Shown piece after piece: positions 7,213 to 15,270 of a DNA stretch of 36,223 bases; positions within the stretch are counted from its first letter, which is position 1; every line of letters begins with the position of its first letter. A program made the position numbers and the translations under genes. Location: contig NZ_LZIC01000130.1 of NCBI RefSeq assembly GCF_001667185.1, positions 1-36,223 on the forward strand, in the 5' to 3' direction. Below the pieces are notes generated by a model, which saw only the letters and a program-made list of their open reading frames with translations, was not told the origin of the DNA and did no database searches. The stretch is from Mycobacterium sp. 852002-50816_SCH5313054-b (GTDB lineage Bacteria; Actinomycetota; Actinomycetes; Mycobacteriales; Mycobacteriaceae).

Positions 7213-8358
7213 TCAGGCCGCCGATCCGAGCGCGCCGAAGATCAGTTCGCCGTAGGTCGCCATCCGTTCCGAACCGAGAATCCCGGGCCCCATCTTGTTC
7301 ATCACGTAGGAGACGGTGGTTTGGCGGTCGGGCCACGCCAACACCATCGAGCCGCCCCAACCTCCCCAGAAGCAGATCTTCTCGTCGGGGACATAGGGGA
7401 GCGCCTCCCTCTGCGGTAACCCGTATCCGAGACCCCAGCGCAGCGGCGCGGGCAGCACGAGGTCGAAGCCGCTCGCCTGCTCATCGAAGATCTTCTCGAC
7501 GGTCTCGGGTTTGAGCAGTCGAACTCCGCGGGCCTTGCCGCCCAACGAGATCACCGACAGGATCGCCGCCAGCGAACGCGCGTTGCCGTGGCCGTTCAGG
7601 GCGCCCAGGTCGGCGTCGCGCCAGGCCGGCGTGTTCGCGGCCTCGGCGTTGGGCGGCGGACCGCTAAAGGTTTTGCGCAGCGGGCTGTCCTCGGGAAGCT
7701 GGTCGAGCGGCAACTCGAGCGGGGGCGGCGGGACGATTTCGGCGATGCGGTCGTAATCGGCTGGCACCGCCCCGATTTGGAAGTCGGCGCCGAGCGGTCC
7801 CGCGATTTCGTCGCGGACGAACTCCTTGAGCGAATGCCCGGTGACGCGGCGTATCACCTCGCCGATGAGGTGGCCCTGGTTGTGGGCGTGATAGCCCGAG
7901 GCGGTTCCCGGTTCCCACCACGGGGCCTGGGACGCGAGGGCCGACGTGGCCCTGTCCCAGTCGTACATGTCCTCGGTGGCAAAGGGTAAATCCCAGCCGG
8001 AAACGCCGGAGGTATGCGACAGAATGTGACGAATCTCGATGTCCTGCTTGCCATTAGCTGCGAATTCGGGCCAGTAGGCGGCCACCGGCGCCGTGGGCTC
8101 GACCAGGCCGCGGTCGATGATCATCAGGGCGGCCAGGCTGGTGACCGTCTTCGTTGAGGACCACACGTTGACGATGGTGTCCTCGGCCCATGGCCTGGTG
8201 CGTGCGGCATCCGAGTGGCCGCCCCAGATGTCGACGACGCTTTCGCCGCCGATGTCGATGGTGATGCACGCGCCAACCTCTTCGCCGGAGGCGATGTTGT
8301 CGGCCAGCGCCGCCCGGACCTCGTCGAAACGCGCGTCGCAGTGCCCAATGACGTCCAT
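7213..8358 (-). CDS. Serine hydrolase of the beta-lactamase/family VIII esterase fold
   Basis: This 381-residue protein shows the class C beta-lactamase-like active site: Ser67-x-x-Lys70 in VWSSTKTVT, and Tyr156 in SGYHAHNQG as the probable second-motif tyrosine. A GGWGGSM segment near the C-terminus is in the region of the usual third motif. The length and the phrases LSHTSGVSGW and GYHAHNQGHLIGEVI are typical of mycobacterial Lip-type beta-lactamase-fold esterases, which hydrolyse short-chain esters more often than beta-lactams. No signal peptide is seen, so it is probably cytosolic. Transcribed alone on the minus strand, 90 nt downstream of the LysR gene's stop. Substrate unknown. Confidence 0.9.
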   Translation of the reverse strand: MDVIGHCDARFDEVRAALADNIASGEEVGACITIDIGGESVVDIWGGHSDAARTRPWAEDTIVNVWSSTKTVTSLAALMIIDRGLVEPTAPVAAYWPEFAANGKQDIEIRHILSHTSGVSGWDLPFATEDMYDWDRATSALASQAPWWEPGTASGYHAHNQGHLIGEVIRRVTGHSLKEFVRDEIAGPLGADFQIGAVPADYDRIAEIVPPPPLELPLDQLPEDSPLRKTFSGPPPNAEAANTPAWRDADLGALNGHGNARSLAAILSVISLGGKARGVRLLKPETVEKIFDEQASGFDLVLPAPLRWGLGYGLPQREALPYVPDEKICFWGGWGGSMVLAWPDRQTTVSYVMNKMGPGILGSERMATYGELIFGALGSAA

Positions 8359-8448
8359 CTGATCAGCTCCGTTTCGCTCTGCGCCCCGATGTGACGCCCG
8401 TCACCACGAACGGAACATAGGGGACGAACGGGGCGCCGGGCAAGGGAG

Positions 8449-9390
8449 CTAACGAGCCGCCTGGCCGGCGATGTGCGTGAGCAGGTCCCGCGCGACTCCG
8501 GCGGGCGGTGTGCGCCCACCCACCCAGATGGCCCGCAGCTGGCGTCTCAGGTTCAATTCGGTAATCGGCACCGTTCGCAGCCGTCCGATCGCCAGGTCGT
8601 CGGCGACCGCCAGCCTGCTCATCACCGCGGGCCCCGCGCCCGCCGCCACCGCGGCGCGCACCGCGGCGGCGGAGGACAGCTCGAGAACCGGATGCGCTTG
8701 CTGGGCGGACTCGCCCAGCGCTTGGCGCAGCGCCGCGGTGAGCGCGTCGCGCGTCCCCGATCCCGGTTCGCGAGTCACCAGCGGCGTCTGACTCAGTTCC
8801 ACCGCGGTTATCGATCGCCGGCGGAGCGCCCATTTGTGGTCGGGAGGCACGATCAACACGAGCTCGTCGTGCGCGACCACCTTGCTGCGCAACTCTTTCG
8901 GCAGGTGGGGGGTCTCGATGAAGCCGAGATCGGATTTTCCGTCGCGCACGGCGGTGATCGCCCGGTCGCTGTTGGTGGCGGTCATGATGACCTCGGGGGC
9001 GGTGGCGCCGAGCCGGCTCGCCGCGACCTGTAGGGATACCAGCCAGCGCGGCATGAGTTGTTCGGCGATCGTGAGGCTGGCCGCGACCTTGACGCGCTTG
9101 CGTCGTTCGGCTCGCAGTGAGGCCAACCCCGCGTCCACGTACTGGGCGACGTCGAGCAAGCGATCCGCCCACTCCGCGACGACGACACCGGCGGGTGTGA
9201 GTTGCGAACCGCGCGGTGTCCGAATGACCAGCGCGATCCCGGTCTGGGCCTCGATCGAGGCCAGTCGCGCCGAAACCGCCTGCTGCGTCAGCCCGAATTC
9301 CCGGCCCGCGGCGGCGAGGCTGCCGGTCCGGGCGATGGCCAAGAAGATCTCGAACGCGGACAGCTGGGGTATGTGACTGCTCAGCGGCAT
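8449..9390 (-). CDS. LysR-family transcriptional regulator
   Basis: This is a 313-residue regulator. The start is ATG 9390, preceded by GGAGGATC; the open frame upstream is not needed. The N-terminal winged HTH is clear: LSAFEIFLAIARTGSLAAAGREFGLTQQAVSARLASIEAQTG. The effector domain follows with GFIETP and VTREPGSGTRDALTAAL, typical of LysR substrate domains resembling those of CysB/Cbl-like and anion-sensing members. It is divergent from the sulfite-oxidase-type gene at 9523, and a perfect inverted repeat lies between them, so it probably controls that gene and itself. An anionic sulfur or related compound is a plausible effector but not shown. Confidence 0.92.
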   Translation of the reverse strand: MPLSSHIPQLSAFEIFLAIARTGSLAAAGREFGLTQQAVSARLASIEAQTGIALVIRTPRGSQLTPAGVVVAEWADRLLDVAQYVDAGLASLRAERRKRVKVAASLTIAEQLMPRWLVSLQVAASRLGATAPEVIMTATNSDRAITAVRDGKSDLGFIETPHLPKELRSKVVAHDELVLIVPPDHKWALRRRSITAVELSQTPLVTREPGSGTRDALTAALRQALGESAQQAHPVLELSSAAAVRAAVAAGAGPAVMSRLAVADDLAIGRLRTVPITELNLRRQLRAIWVGGRTPPAGVARDLLTHIAGQAAR

Positions 9391-9427
9391 GACGATCCTC
9401 CGGATACAAGGCGACCTTGGGGGTACC

Positions 9428-9444
9428 CACAAGTAAAGCTTGTG
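9428..9444. promoter_or_regulatory. Candidate LysR operator (perfect inverted repeat)
   Basis: CACAAG, a 5-nt spacer TAAAG, and CTTGTG form a perfect 17-bp interrupted palindrome. It lies 38 nt upstream of the LysR start and 79 nt upstream of the divergent sulfite-oxidase-type gene, the usual place for a LysR recognition site controlling both promoters. Confidence 0.6.
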
Positions 9445-9522
9445 ACCCCACAAAACTCACCCCCCTAGCCGTGGCCCCGCAGCGGAGGGACGATTCCTGA
9501 TATTGCCGGCAGAGGAGGAAGC

Positions 9523-10641
9523 GTGACAATAAGCGCCATGACGCCGACCGTGGCACCGTGGGGGAAACGCGACGACATGATCGTCCGTGCACACTTTCCC
9601 TACAACGCCGAACCGCCGCCCGCGGCGCTGGCCGACGGCGGCATCACCCCGATCGACGCTTTCTACGCCCGCAATCACGGGTGCTTCCCCGACACGGCGC
9701 CGCGGGACTGGCGGCTGGCAGTCAAGGGACTGGTGGAAAGGCCGCTCACCTTGACGTATGAGCAGCTGACCAGCGATTTCGAGCAACACGATCTGGTGGC
9801 GACGCTGGCATGCGCCGGCAATCGGCGCGCCGAGCTGCTGCGGGTGCGGCCCATACCCGGGAAGGAGCCCTGGGCGCACGGGGCGATCTCCACCGCCCAG
9901 TGGCGGGGCGTCCGGCTGGCCGACGTCCTGGCGGCCGCCGGAGCGCAGCACGACGACGGGCTGCACGTCGCCTTCGAAGCGCTGGACATCGCCGAGGAGT
10001 CGACGCCCGTGCAGCCCTACGGCAGCTCCATCCCGCTGAGCAAGGCGATGTCACCCGAAGTCCTGCTCGCGTGGCAGATGAACTCCGAACCCCTCCCGCG
10101 CGCCCACGGTGGTCCGGTGCGGGTGGTGGTGCCCGGCTACATCGGTGCACGCAGCGTCAAGTGGGTCTCCGCCATCACCGTGCAACCGGGCCCTTCGGAA
10201 AACTACTTCCAGTCGCGCGACTACCGCATCCTGCCGTCGGACGCCGACCCCGACGCCGTCGCCGCGGGGGAGGGCATCTCGCTGTCCTCCCTCGCGCTCA
10301 ACTGCGACATCCTCGACCCCACCGACGACGACCGGGTGCCACGCGGTCGGTTGACCGTCCGCGGCTACGGCATCGCCGGCGACGGCCGCAGCGTCGAGCG
10401 CGTCGACGTGTCGCTCGATGACGGGCTCACCTGGCGGCAAGCCGACCTGCATCCGGCCCCCAGTAAATGGTCGTGGCGACCGTGGTCACTGCTCGTCGAC
10501 GTCGAGCCGGGACCGTTGCGCATCACCGCCCGCGCCTGGGACGAGACCGGTGCGGCGCAGCCGGAATCCGCGGCGTCGCTGTGGAACCCGCGGGGCTACG
10601 GCAACAACGCGTGGGCGCGCGTCGCATTGAGCGTGCAATGA
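9523..10641 (+). CDS. Sulfite-oxidase-family molybdopterin-dependent oxidoreductase
   Basis: This 372-residue protein has the sulfite oxidase molybdopterin domain followed by the C-terminal Mo-co dimerisation domain (VSLDDGLTWRQADL, WRPWSLLVDVEPG, WNPRGYGNNAW). The conserved Mo-ligand cysteine is Cys97 in LACAGNRR. HGGPVRVVVPGYIGARSVKW is the strongly conserved pterin-contact segment. No Tat signal or haem domain is present, so the protein is predicted to be cytosolic, unlike many periplasmic homologues. The start is GTG 9523, with AGGAGG at good spacing; ATG 9538 is an alternative. Divergent from the LysR regulator; the DUF2231 membrane gene converges from downstream. Sulfite is the family default substrate, but other S- or N-oxides are possible. 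Confidence 0.93.
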   Translation: MTISAMTPTVAPWGKRDDMIVRAHFPYNAEPPPAALADGGITPIDAFYARNHGCFPDTAPRDWRLAVKGLVERPLTLTYEQLTSDFEQHDLVATLACAGNRRAELLRVRPIPGKEPWAHGAISTAQWRGVRLADVLAAAGAQHDDGLHVAFEALDIAEESTPVQPYGSSIPLSKAMSPEVLLAWQMNSEPLPRAHGGPVRVVVPGYIGARSVKWVSAITVQPGPSENYFQSRDYRILPSDADPDAVAAGEGISLSSLALNCDILDPTDDDRVPRGRLTVRGYGIAGDGRSVERVDVSLDDGLTWRQADLHPAPSKWSWRPWSLLVDVEPGPLRITARAWDETGAAQPESAASLWNPRGYGNNAWARVALSVQ

Positions 10642-10662
10642 ACGTGCGATGACGCGAGCCGG

Positions 10663-11154
10663 CTAGGTCCCGTTGGACTTCTTGAGGTGCGCGATCTCGC
10701 CTCCCCATACCGATTGGGCGCCTGCGTCACCGGTGCGGTAGACCTGCACCATCGACGAGACACTCACGGCGAGAACGACAATCGCGACGACGACGTGGGC
10801 GATCACCCGGCGCTTGTCGGATCGGCGTTCGATGAAGCGCAGCGCGACCAGTCCGATTGCGACCACCAGCAGGGCCGCCGCGAAGTACACCATCGTGCTG
10901 CCGCGTTCGGCATGTTCCTGCAGGATGGGGCTGGGCTTTTTCCTCAGGTCGTAGAGCCATTCGCCGGCGTTGATCGTGATGGGCGTTATCACCATCGTGG
11001 CGACTGCCATCAACAGAGTGAGCCACAGCAGCGGGCCCCGCCGGGCGGGTGGCCACAAGCCACAGACGATTTCCAGCAGGGCCGTGAGCGGCACGAACAC
11101 CACCACCAGATGCAGCCATAGCGCGTGGGCCGGCAGGCCGTTGACGACGTTCAT
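10663..11154 (-). CDS. DUF2231 domain membrane protein
   Basis: This is a 163-residue integral membrane protein with four hydrophobic segments: around residues 9-32 (LWLHLVVVFVPLTALLEIV), 41-62, 88-108 and 118-140. The opening NGLPAHALWLHLVVVFVPL is the DUF2231 signature (histidines in the first helix facing the membrane, sometimes proposed to bind haem or metal). GAAGGGGATT precedes the ATG. Its 3' end faces the sulfite-oxidase-type gene and its 5' end follows the lipoprotein gene by 34 nt on the same strand, so it may be cotranscribed with the lipoprotein. DUF2231 proteins often occur near redox enzymes in actinobacteria, but the role is not established. Confidence 0.85.
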   Translation of the reverse strand: MNVVNGLPAHALWLHLVVVFVPLTALLEIVCGLWPPARRGPLLWLTLLMAVATMVITPITINAGEWLYDLRKKPSPILQEHAERGSTMVYFAAALLVVAIGLVALRFIERRSDKRRVIAHVVVAIVVLAVSVSSMVQVYRTGDAGAQSVWGGEIAHLKKSNGT

Positions 11155-11188
11155 AATCCCCTTCGGCTGCTCGCGACAGGTTCGCAGC

Positions 11189-11800
11189 TCAGCCGCCGAG
11201 CCCCTTCTTCACGGCCGCGTCCTGCTTCTGCGCCACGTCGGTGACAAAGTCCTGCGGCGGGAGCGACTCTACCGGTCCGTCGAACTCCAGCGTGACGAAC
11301 GCCTTGCCCTCAGTGAACAGCAAGATCAGGACGCCCTTGGAGTTGTCCGGCGAGTTCCCGGTCAGCGTCGTTCCGCCCGTTCCGACGTTGAAGGGTTCGG
11401 TCTTCGGATTCTTGACGTTGTTGTCCTGATTGCCCTTGGCCGCGTTCAGCGCGTTCGTGGCAGCCGCGGGGTCTGGGAGCACCTGGATCGTGTCCTTGAT
11501 GACGTGGCTGTTGTCCTGGGTGCTGAAGACCGTCGCGACGCCCGGCTGGCCGTTCGGGTTATTCGTCGGCGGGCTGCCCGTGAACTGGATCGGTGCGTCG
11601 ATGTCGCTCGCCTGGATCAACAGCGAGGCGTAGTCGGCCGCCGGCGCCGGCGGTTTCGCCGCCGAGCTGGTGGTATTCGTGGCGGGGCTGGATGACCCCG
11701 ACTGCGACGTCTGAGCCTGCTTACTGCCACAACCGGCCACCGACACCGTCAGCGCCGTCGCTACCGCGAGGCCGGCGATCACCGTCCGAGAACCCCTCAT
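11189..11800 (-). CDS. Secreted lipoprotein, function unknown
   Basis: This is a 203-residue protein from ATG 11800 (GGAAGGAG 5-8 nt upstream). A signal peptide of basic residues and the hydrophobic stretch VIAGLAVATALTVSVAG ends in the lipobox VAGC, with Cys24 as the acylated residue. A low-complexity Ser/Thr/Ala/Pro linker (about 25-50) follows, then a compact alpha/beta domain with DYASLLIQASDI near its start. The architecture resembles LpqN/LpqT-type mycobacterial lipoproteins in layout, but the domain family was not recognised with certainty. It is predicted to be anchored on the outer face of the cytoplasmic membrane. It lies downstream of the sigma factor on the same strand with a 102-nt gap. 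Confidence 0.85.
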   Translation of the reverse strand: MRGSRTVIAGLAVATALTVSVAGCGSKQAQTSQSGSSSPATNTTSSAAKPPAPAADYASLLIQASDIDAPIQFTGSPPTNNPNGQPGVATVFSTQDNSHVIKDTIQVLPDPAAATNALNAAKGNQDNNVKNPKTEPFNVGTGGTTLTGNSPDNSKGVLILLFTEGKAFVTLEFDGPVESLPPQDFVTDVAQKQDAAVKKGLGG

Positions 11801-11902
11801 CGCATCGCGCTCCTTCCAGGCTGACTCCGGCGACACAGTCGACTCGTTTCCGAATCGCACAGTACATCGCCCGGCGCCGCCGAACCTGGCGGTGGGACGG
11901 AG

Positions 11903-12712
11903 TCAATCCAGCTGGTCGCGCAGGCACCGCAGGGTGTTGGCCAAGATGCGAGAGACTTGCATCTGCGAAACGCCGATTCGCTCGGCGATCTGGCTTTGGG
12001 TCATCGATTCGAAGAACCGCATGTGCAGCACCTGGCGTTCCCGCTCGGGCAGCGCGCAGATCAGCGCGCGCACCGCCTCGCGGTCGGTGATGTGCTCTAT
12101 TTGCGGATCGATGCCGCCCACCGCGTCCGCCACCAATCGGGGTCTGCCCGAGTCGTCGGCGCCGAGGGGCGCGTCCAGCGAGTCGAGACGATAGGCGTCG
12201 CCCGCGACGAGGCATTCGACGATTTCCTCCCGCGGGACGTCCAGCACCTCAGCCAGCTCGCCGGCAGTGGGCGCACGGCCCAGCTTTTGCGCCAAATCGC
12301 TTGTCGTCCGGCTGATTTGGACGTGCAACTCGCGTAACCGGCGCGGCACCCGCATGGCCCAGCTGTAATCGCGGAAGTAACGGCGGACCTCGCCCATCAT
12401 GGTGGGAACCGCGAACCCGATGAAGCTGGGTCCCTTGTCGGGGTCAAATCGGTTGATGGCGTTCATCAGCCCCAGGCGGGCGACCTGAATCAGGTCGTCG
12501 AGACCTTCGCCGCGGCGGGCGAAGTGGCTGGCCACATGGTCGGCCAGGGGCAGGCATCGGGCCACGATGCGTTCGCGCTGGCGGCGGTACTCGTGTGACT
12601 CGCCGGGTATCTGGCGCAGCGCTATGAACATCTCGACAACGTCGTCGTACGAATCGTCCGTTTTTGTGTTGGCTGACCGGGTGGGGCGGGGTGGAGTGGC
12701 GACGTCGATCAT
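11903..12712 (-). CDS. SigF/SigB-type alternative RNA polymerase sigma factor
   Basis: This 269-residue protein (from ATG 12712) has the layout of the SigF/B/G group: region 2 in LDDLIQVARLGLMNAINRFD and FAVPTMMGEVRRYFRD, region 3 around LAQKLGRAPTAGELAEVLD, and region 4 in LPERERQVLHMRFFESMTQ with the helix QIAERIGVSQMQVSRILA. It resembles M. tuberculosis SigF throughout, but differs at enough positions to look like a paralogue, so no symbol is given. The SigF-family norm is an upstream anti-sigma kinase (RsbW/UsfX), and none is adjacent. An in-frame GTG at 12787 would add 25 residues and would sit 3 nt after the stop of a short Cys-rich frame. The start is therefore moderately uncertain. 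Confidence 0.9.
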   Translation of the reverse strand: MIDVATPPRPTRSANTKTDDSYDDVVEMFIALRQIPGESHEYRRQRERIVARCLPLADHVASHFARRGEGLDDLIQVARLGLMNAINRFDPDKGPSFIGFAVPTMMGEVRRYFRDYSWAMRVPRRLRELHVQISRTTSDLAQKLGRAPTAGELAEVLDVPREEIVECLVAGDAYRLDSLDAPLGADDSGRPRLVADAVGGIDPQIEHITDREAVRALICALPERERQVLHMRFFESMTQSQIAERIGVSQMQVSRILANTLRCLRDQLD

Positions 12713-13137
12713 CGGCTGAATCGCGCCTTGCCGACACAACTCTCGGTGAAAAGATAAGCGCAGGAATAGGTTTGCATGTTGGCCCACCTTCTATGGGTCA
12801 CGTGCGGTGAGGCATTCGCAGTTCTGCGCACAGTCGCCTCCGCAGCACTTGTATCCGCAGGACGAGTCGGTGATCAGCGCACGTAGCAATAACGGAAGGA
12901 GTGACGGAGCTGATATCGCCGGAGCTGCGTCAAGCCCAACAACCGTGCGGGCTGATTGACCGCTTTGAGCTAAACGGCGACATGTCCAAGAACGGACTTC
13001 ACCCGTGACTATACGCCCCATCGCACGAACCCGCGATCTCGCTCGCACGACAGCACGGAGGTCAAGTACGAGTTTCTCTTTCTCGTGTCGCCTCGGTACC
13101 GTTCGCCGCATGCCTGTGACCACCGCGGTTCACGCCG
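12713..13137. other. Divergent intergenic region between sigma factor and SDR
   Basis: These 425 nt hold no full-sized gene. Besides the Cys-rich frame there is a 35-codon plus-strand frame at 12901-13008 (GTG start directly after GGAAGGA), and a small inverted repeat ACGAG/CTCGT at 13068-13086 around TTTCTCTTT, about 50 nt upstream of the SDR start. No convincing SigF-type promoter (GGTTT...GGGTA at correct spacing) was found. Confidence 0.4.
12791..12889 (-). CDS. Possible cysteine-rich short ORF upstream of the sigma factor
   Basis: On the minus strand, ending TAG at 12791, a frame encodes six cysteines in 16 residues (CGYKCCGGDCAQNCEC) and then LTARDP. From the nearest in-frame start, TTG 12887-12889, the peptide is 32 residues, but the true start is unclear and no Shine-Dalgarno sequence is visible. 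The frame ends 78 nt before the preferred sigma-factor ATG and 3 nt before an alternative in-frame GTG. Leaderless polycysteine upstream ORFs that act as cysteine-responsive attenuators are known in mycobacteria; this one has spaced cysteines rather than a run, so it might instead be a metal-binding peptide or chance. Confidence 0.3.
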   Translation of the reverse strand: MLRALITDSSCGYKCCGGDCAQNCECLTARDP

Positions 13138-14025
13138 ATGCATAGCCCCAACCTGCTGGCCGGACGGGGTGTGGTGGTCTCTGGCGGCAGCCGCGGCATC
13201 GGGCGCGCGGTGACCGAACTGCTGTGCGCGCTCGGCGCCGGCGTGGTCGTCAACGGGCGCGAGGCGGACGCCGTGGGGGAGACGGTCGCGGCGATCACCG
13301 GCTCGGGGGGCCACGTCGCCCCGGTAATCGGTGCCGCGGACGACGAACGCGTGGCCGGCGCGCTGATCGACGAATGCCTGAGCTCCTTCGGTCGGTTAGA
13401 CGCCCTGATCAATTGCGCCGGGATCGCCGAGCCGCCCGGTTCGTCGATCCTCAATGTGTCGCCGGCGGAATTCGACCGCCTGATCAGCGCGCACCTCGGT
13501 ACGGCATTTCACACCTGCCGGGTCGCGGCCCACGTCATGGCCGCCCAAGGACACGGCGCGATCATCAACACCGGTTCCGTGGCCTTTCTCGGCGGCTACG
13601 GCGGAACCGGCTACCCCGCGGGCAAAGGCGCCGTCAATGCGCTGACGATGGCCATCGCGGCGGAACTGAAGCCCCATGGGGTGCGGGCCAACGTGGTGTG
13701 TCCCGGCGCGCGGACGCGGCTGTCCACCGGCGCCGAGTACGAACAACACATCGAGGACCTGCACCGCCGCGGACTGCTCGACGAAATGGCGATGCGTGCC
13801 TCGCTGGACAGCGTGCCGGCCGCGTATGTGGCCCCGCTCTACGCCTATCTCGCCAGCGACTTGTCGCGCGACGTGACGGGTCAAATCCTGGTCGCCGCGG
13901 GCGGATTCGTCGGCAGCTTCGATCGGCCGACGCCGCGCGTGCTGGCGTATCGCGACCACCACGGCGCCGAGCCGTGGTCGGTCGAAGACCTGCACAGGAT
14001 GCTCGGCACGCCGGCACCCACCTAA
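13138..14025 (+). CDS. Short-chain dehydrogenase/reductase
   Basis: This 295-residue classical SDR has the nucleotide-binding motif SGGSRGIGRA, NCAGIAE, a catalytic Ser in NTGSVAFLGG and the Tyr-x3-Lys pair in GYPAGKGAV, followed by VRANVVCPGARTRLS. The C-terminal part is longer than in the simplest 250-residue SDRs, with about 35 extra residues ending GTPAPT. ATG 13138 is used; no strong ribosome site is seen. It leads a plus-strand group: the FAD monooxygenase follows within 40 nt, then DUF4389 and a methyltransferase. Substrate unknown; joint work with the monooxygenase on a small secondary metabolite or lipid is inferred from context. Confidence 0.92.
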   Translation: MHSPNLLAGRGVVVSGGSRGIGRAVTELLCALGAGVVVNGREADAVGETVAAITGSGGHVAPVIGAADDERVAGALIDECLSSFGRLDALINCAGIAEPPGSSILNVSPAEFDRLISAHLGTAFHTCRVAAHVMAAQGHGAIINTGSVAFLGGYGGTGYPAGKGAVNALTMAIAAELKPHGVRANVVCPGARTRLSTGAEYEQHIEDLHRRGLLDEMAMRASLDSVPAAYVAPLYAYLASDLSRDVTGQILVAAGGFVGSFDRPTPRVLAYRDHHGAEPWSVEDLHRMLGTPAPT

Positions 14026-14064
14026 CCGTTGAACCCGTTGGCCGGCGGTTACGTATCCACTGGA

Positions 14065-15270
14065 GTGACGAGCGGCGGGGCCATTCGGATCCTGGTTATC
14101 GGCGCCGGTGTGAGCGGCATTTCGGTTGCGCGGGGACTGCTGCGGGACGGCCATGACGTCACGGTCTTCGACCAGCGCGACGACACCCGCGCCGGCGGCG
14201 GCGCGGTGACCATCTGGTCCAACGGTGCGGCGGTGCTGCGGCAGCTGGGCGTCGACATGGACGGGGCCGGCCAAGTGCTTTCCCGCGTGCGCGTCCTGAC
14301 CTCTCGGGGGCGCCGGCTCGCGAACTTGGACGTGACCGCGATGGTGGACCGGCTGGGCGCTCCCATTCGGATGGTTCCCCGTCGCCTCCTGCTGGAACGA
14401 TTGTTGGACGGCTTTCCGATCGATCGCATCCGGTGCAACGCGCGAGCGGTGGGGGTCGTCGCGACCCCCCGTGGCGCGCAAGTCGAATTCGAAGACGGCA
14501 GCGTGGCCCGGGGCGACGTGGTGATCGGTGCCGATGGTCTGCACTCGATCCTGCGAGACGTGGTCGGCGCGCCCGCCGCCGAGCCGACCGGCTGGTGCAG
14601 CTGGCAGGGACTTGTCGCCATTCCGGAGCTCGCCGACTCCCGCGTGGCGATGATCGCCATCGGTGCAGGGGGGAACGCCGGCGTGTGGCCGGCGGGCGGT
14701 CGCGAAGTGCAGTGGTGGTTCGACTTGCCGTGGTCGCAGGACTTCGTCAGGCCGCCGCGCCCGCTCGACGTGCTTCGGTCCAATTTCACCGGCTGGTCCG
14801 AGACCGTCGACCTCGTCTTGAGGAGATTGACCGACGACGACCTGGCGGGCTCGCCGTATCCGCATTTTCGGCATCCCATTGCCGGCGCCCTGCCCGCTGC
14901 TCCGCTGACCCTGCTCGGCGACGCCGCCCACACCATGCCGCCCACCCTGGCCCAGGGAACTAACCAGGCGCTGCTCGACACCATGGTGCTGTGCAAGGCG
15001 CTGTCGGAGGTCCGCACCGGAGCGACGGACATTTCCCGCGCGCTGCGCCGGTATGAAAAGACCCGGCGACGCCGAGTCGCGGCCGTCTCGCGGGCGGCGG
15101 CGCTGCAGCTGGCTCACGGCGAGTCCGTGCTGCGGCCGGCGGCGTTGCTCCCCGACCGGCTACATACCCGGATGCTGACCGCGTTCCTGGGCTGGACGAG
15201 TCACCGCCGGATGTCGGCGGAGATCGAGCGGGGCCTCGTCGCAACCCCCATCGCGCGCGTACGCCCGTGA
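14065..15270 (+). CDS. FAD-dependent monooxygenase (PHBH/UbiH-type)
   Basis: This is a class A flavoprotein hydroxylase of about 401 residues. The N-terminal Rossmann motif reads IRILVIGAGVSGISVARGL and is followed by an acidic residue at the end of beta-2 (VFDQRDD). The DG motif is in DVVIGADGLHSILRD and the GD motif in LTLLGDAAHTMPPTLAQG, both binding FAD and NAD(P)H. GTG 14065 starts the protein just before the Rossmann strand; TTG 14029, three nucleotides after the SDR stop, is an alternative adding 12 residues. Neither has a good ribosome site. The 3' end overlaps the DUF4389 gene by 4 nt. It probably hydroxylates an aromatic or polyketide-like compound. Confidence 0.9.
   Translation: MTSGGAIRILVIGAGVSGISVARGLLRDGHDVTVFDQRDDTRAGGGAVTIWSNGAAVLRQLGVDMDGAGQVLSRVRVLTSRGRRLANLDVTAMVDRLGAPIRMVPRRLLLERLLDGFPIDRIRCNARAVGVVATPRGAQVEFEDGSVARGDVVIGADGLHSILRDVVGAPAAEPTGWCSWQGLVAIPELADSRVAMIAIGAGGNAGVWPAGGREVQWWFDLPWSQDFVRPPRPLDVLRSNFTGWSETVDLVLRRLTDDDLAGSPYPHFRHPIAGALPAAPLTLLGDAAHTMPPTLAQGTNQALLDTMVLCKALSEVRTGATDISRALRRYEKTRRRRVAAVSRAAALQLAHGESVLRPAALLPDRLHTRMLTAFLGWTSHRRMSAEIERGLVATPIARVRP

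Noticed and set aside
12768..12817. Possible SigF-type promoter (GGTTT ... GGGT)
   Set aside because: The two elements are 21 nt apart, too far for a SigF promoter, and are oriented on the plus strand away from the sigma gene.
13396..15117. Minus-strand frame of 573 codons opposite the SDR and monooxygenase genes
   Set aside because: Composition is Arg/Gly/His-rich with no motif, and both genes on the plus strand carry clear catalytic motifs.
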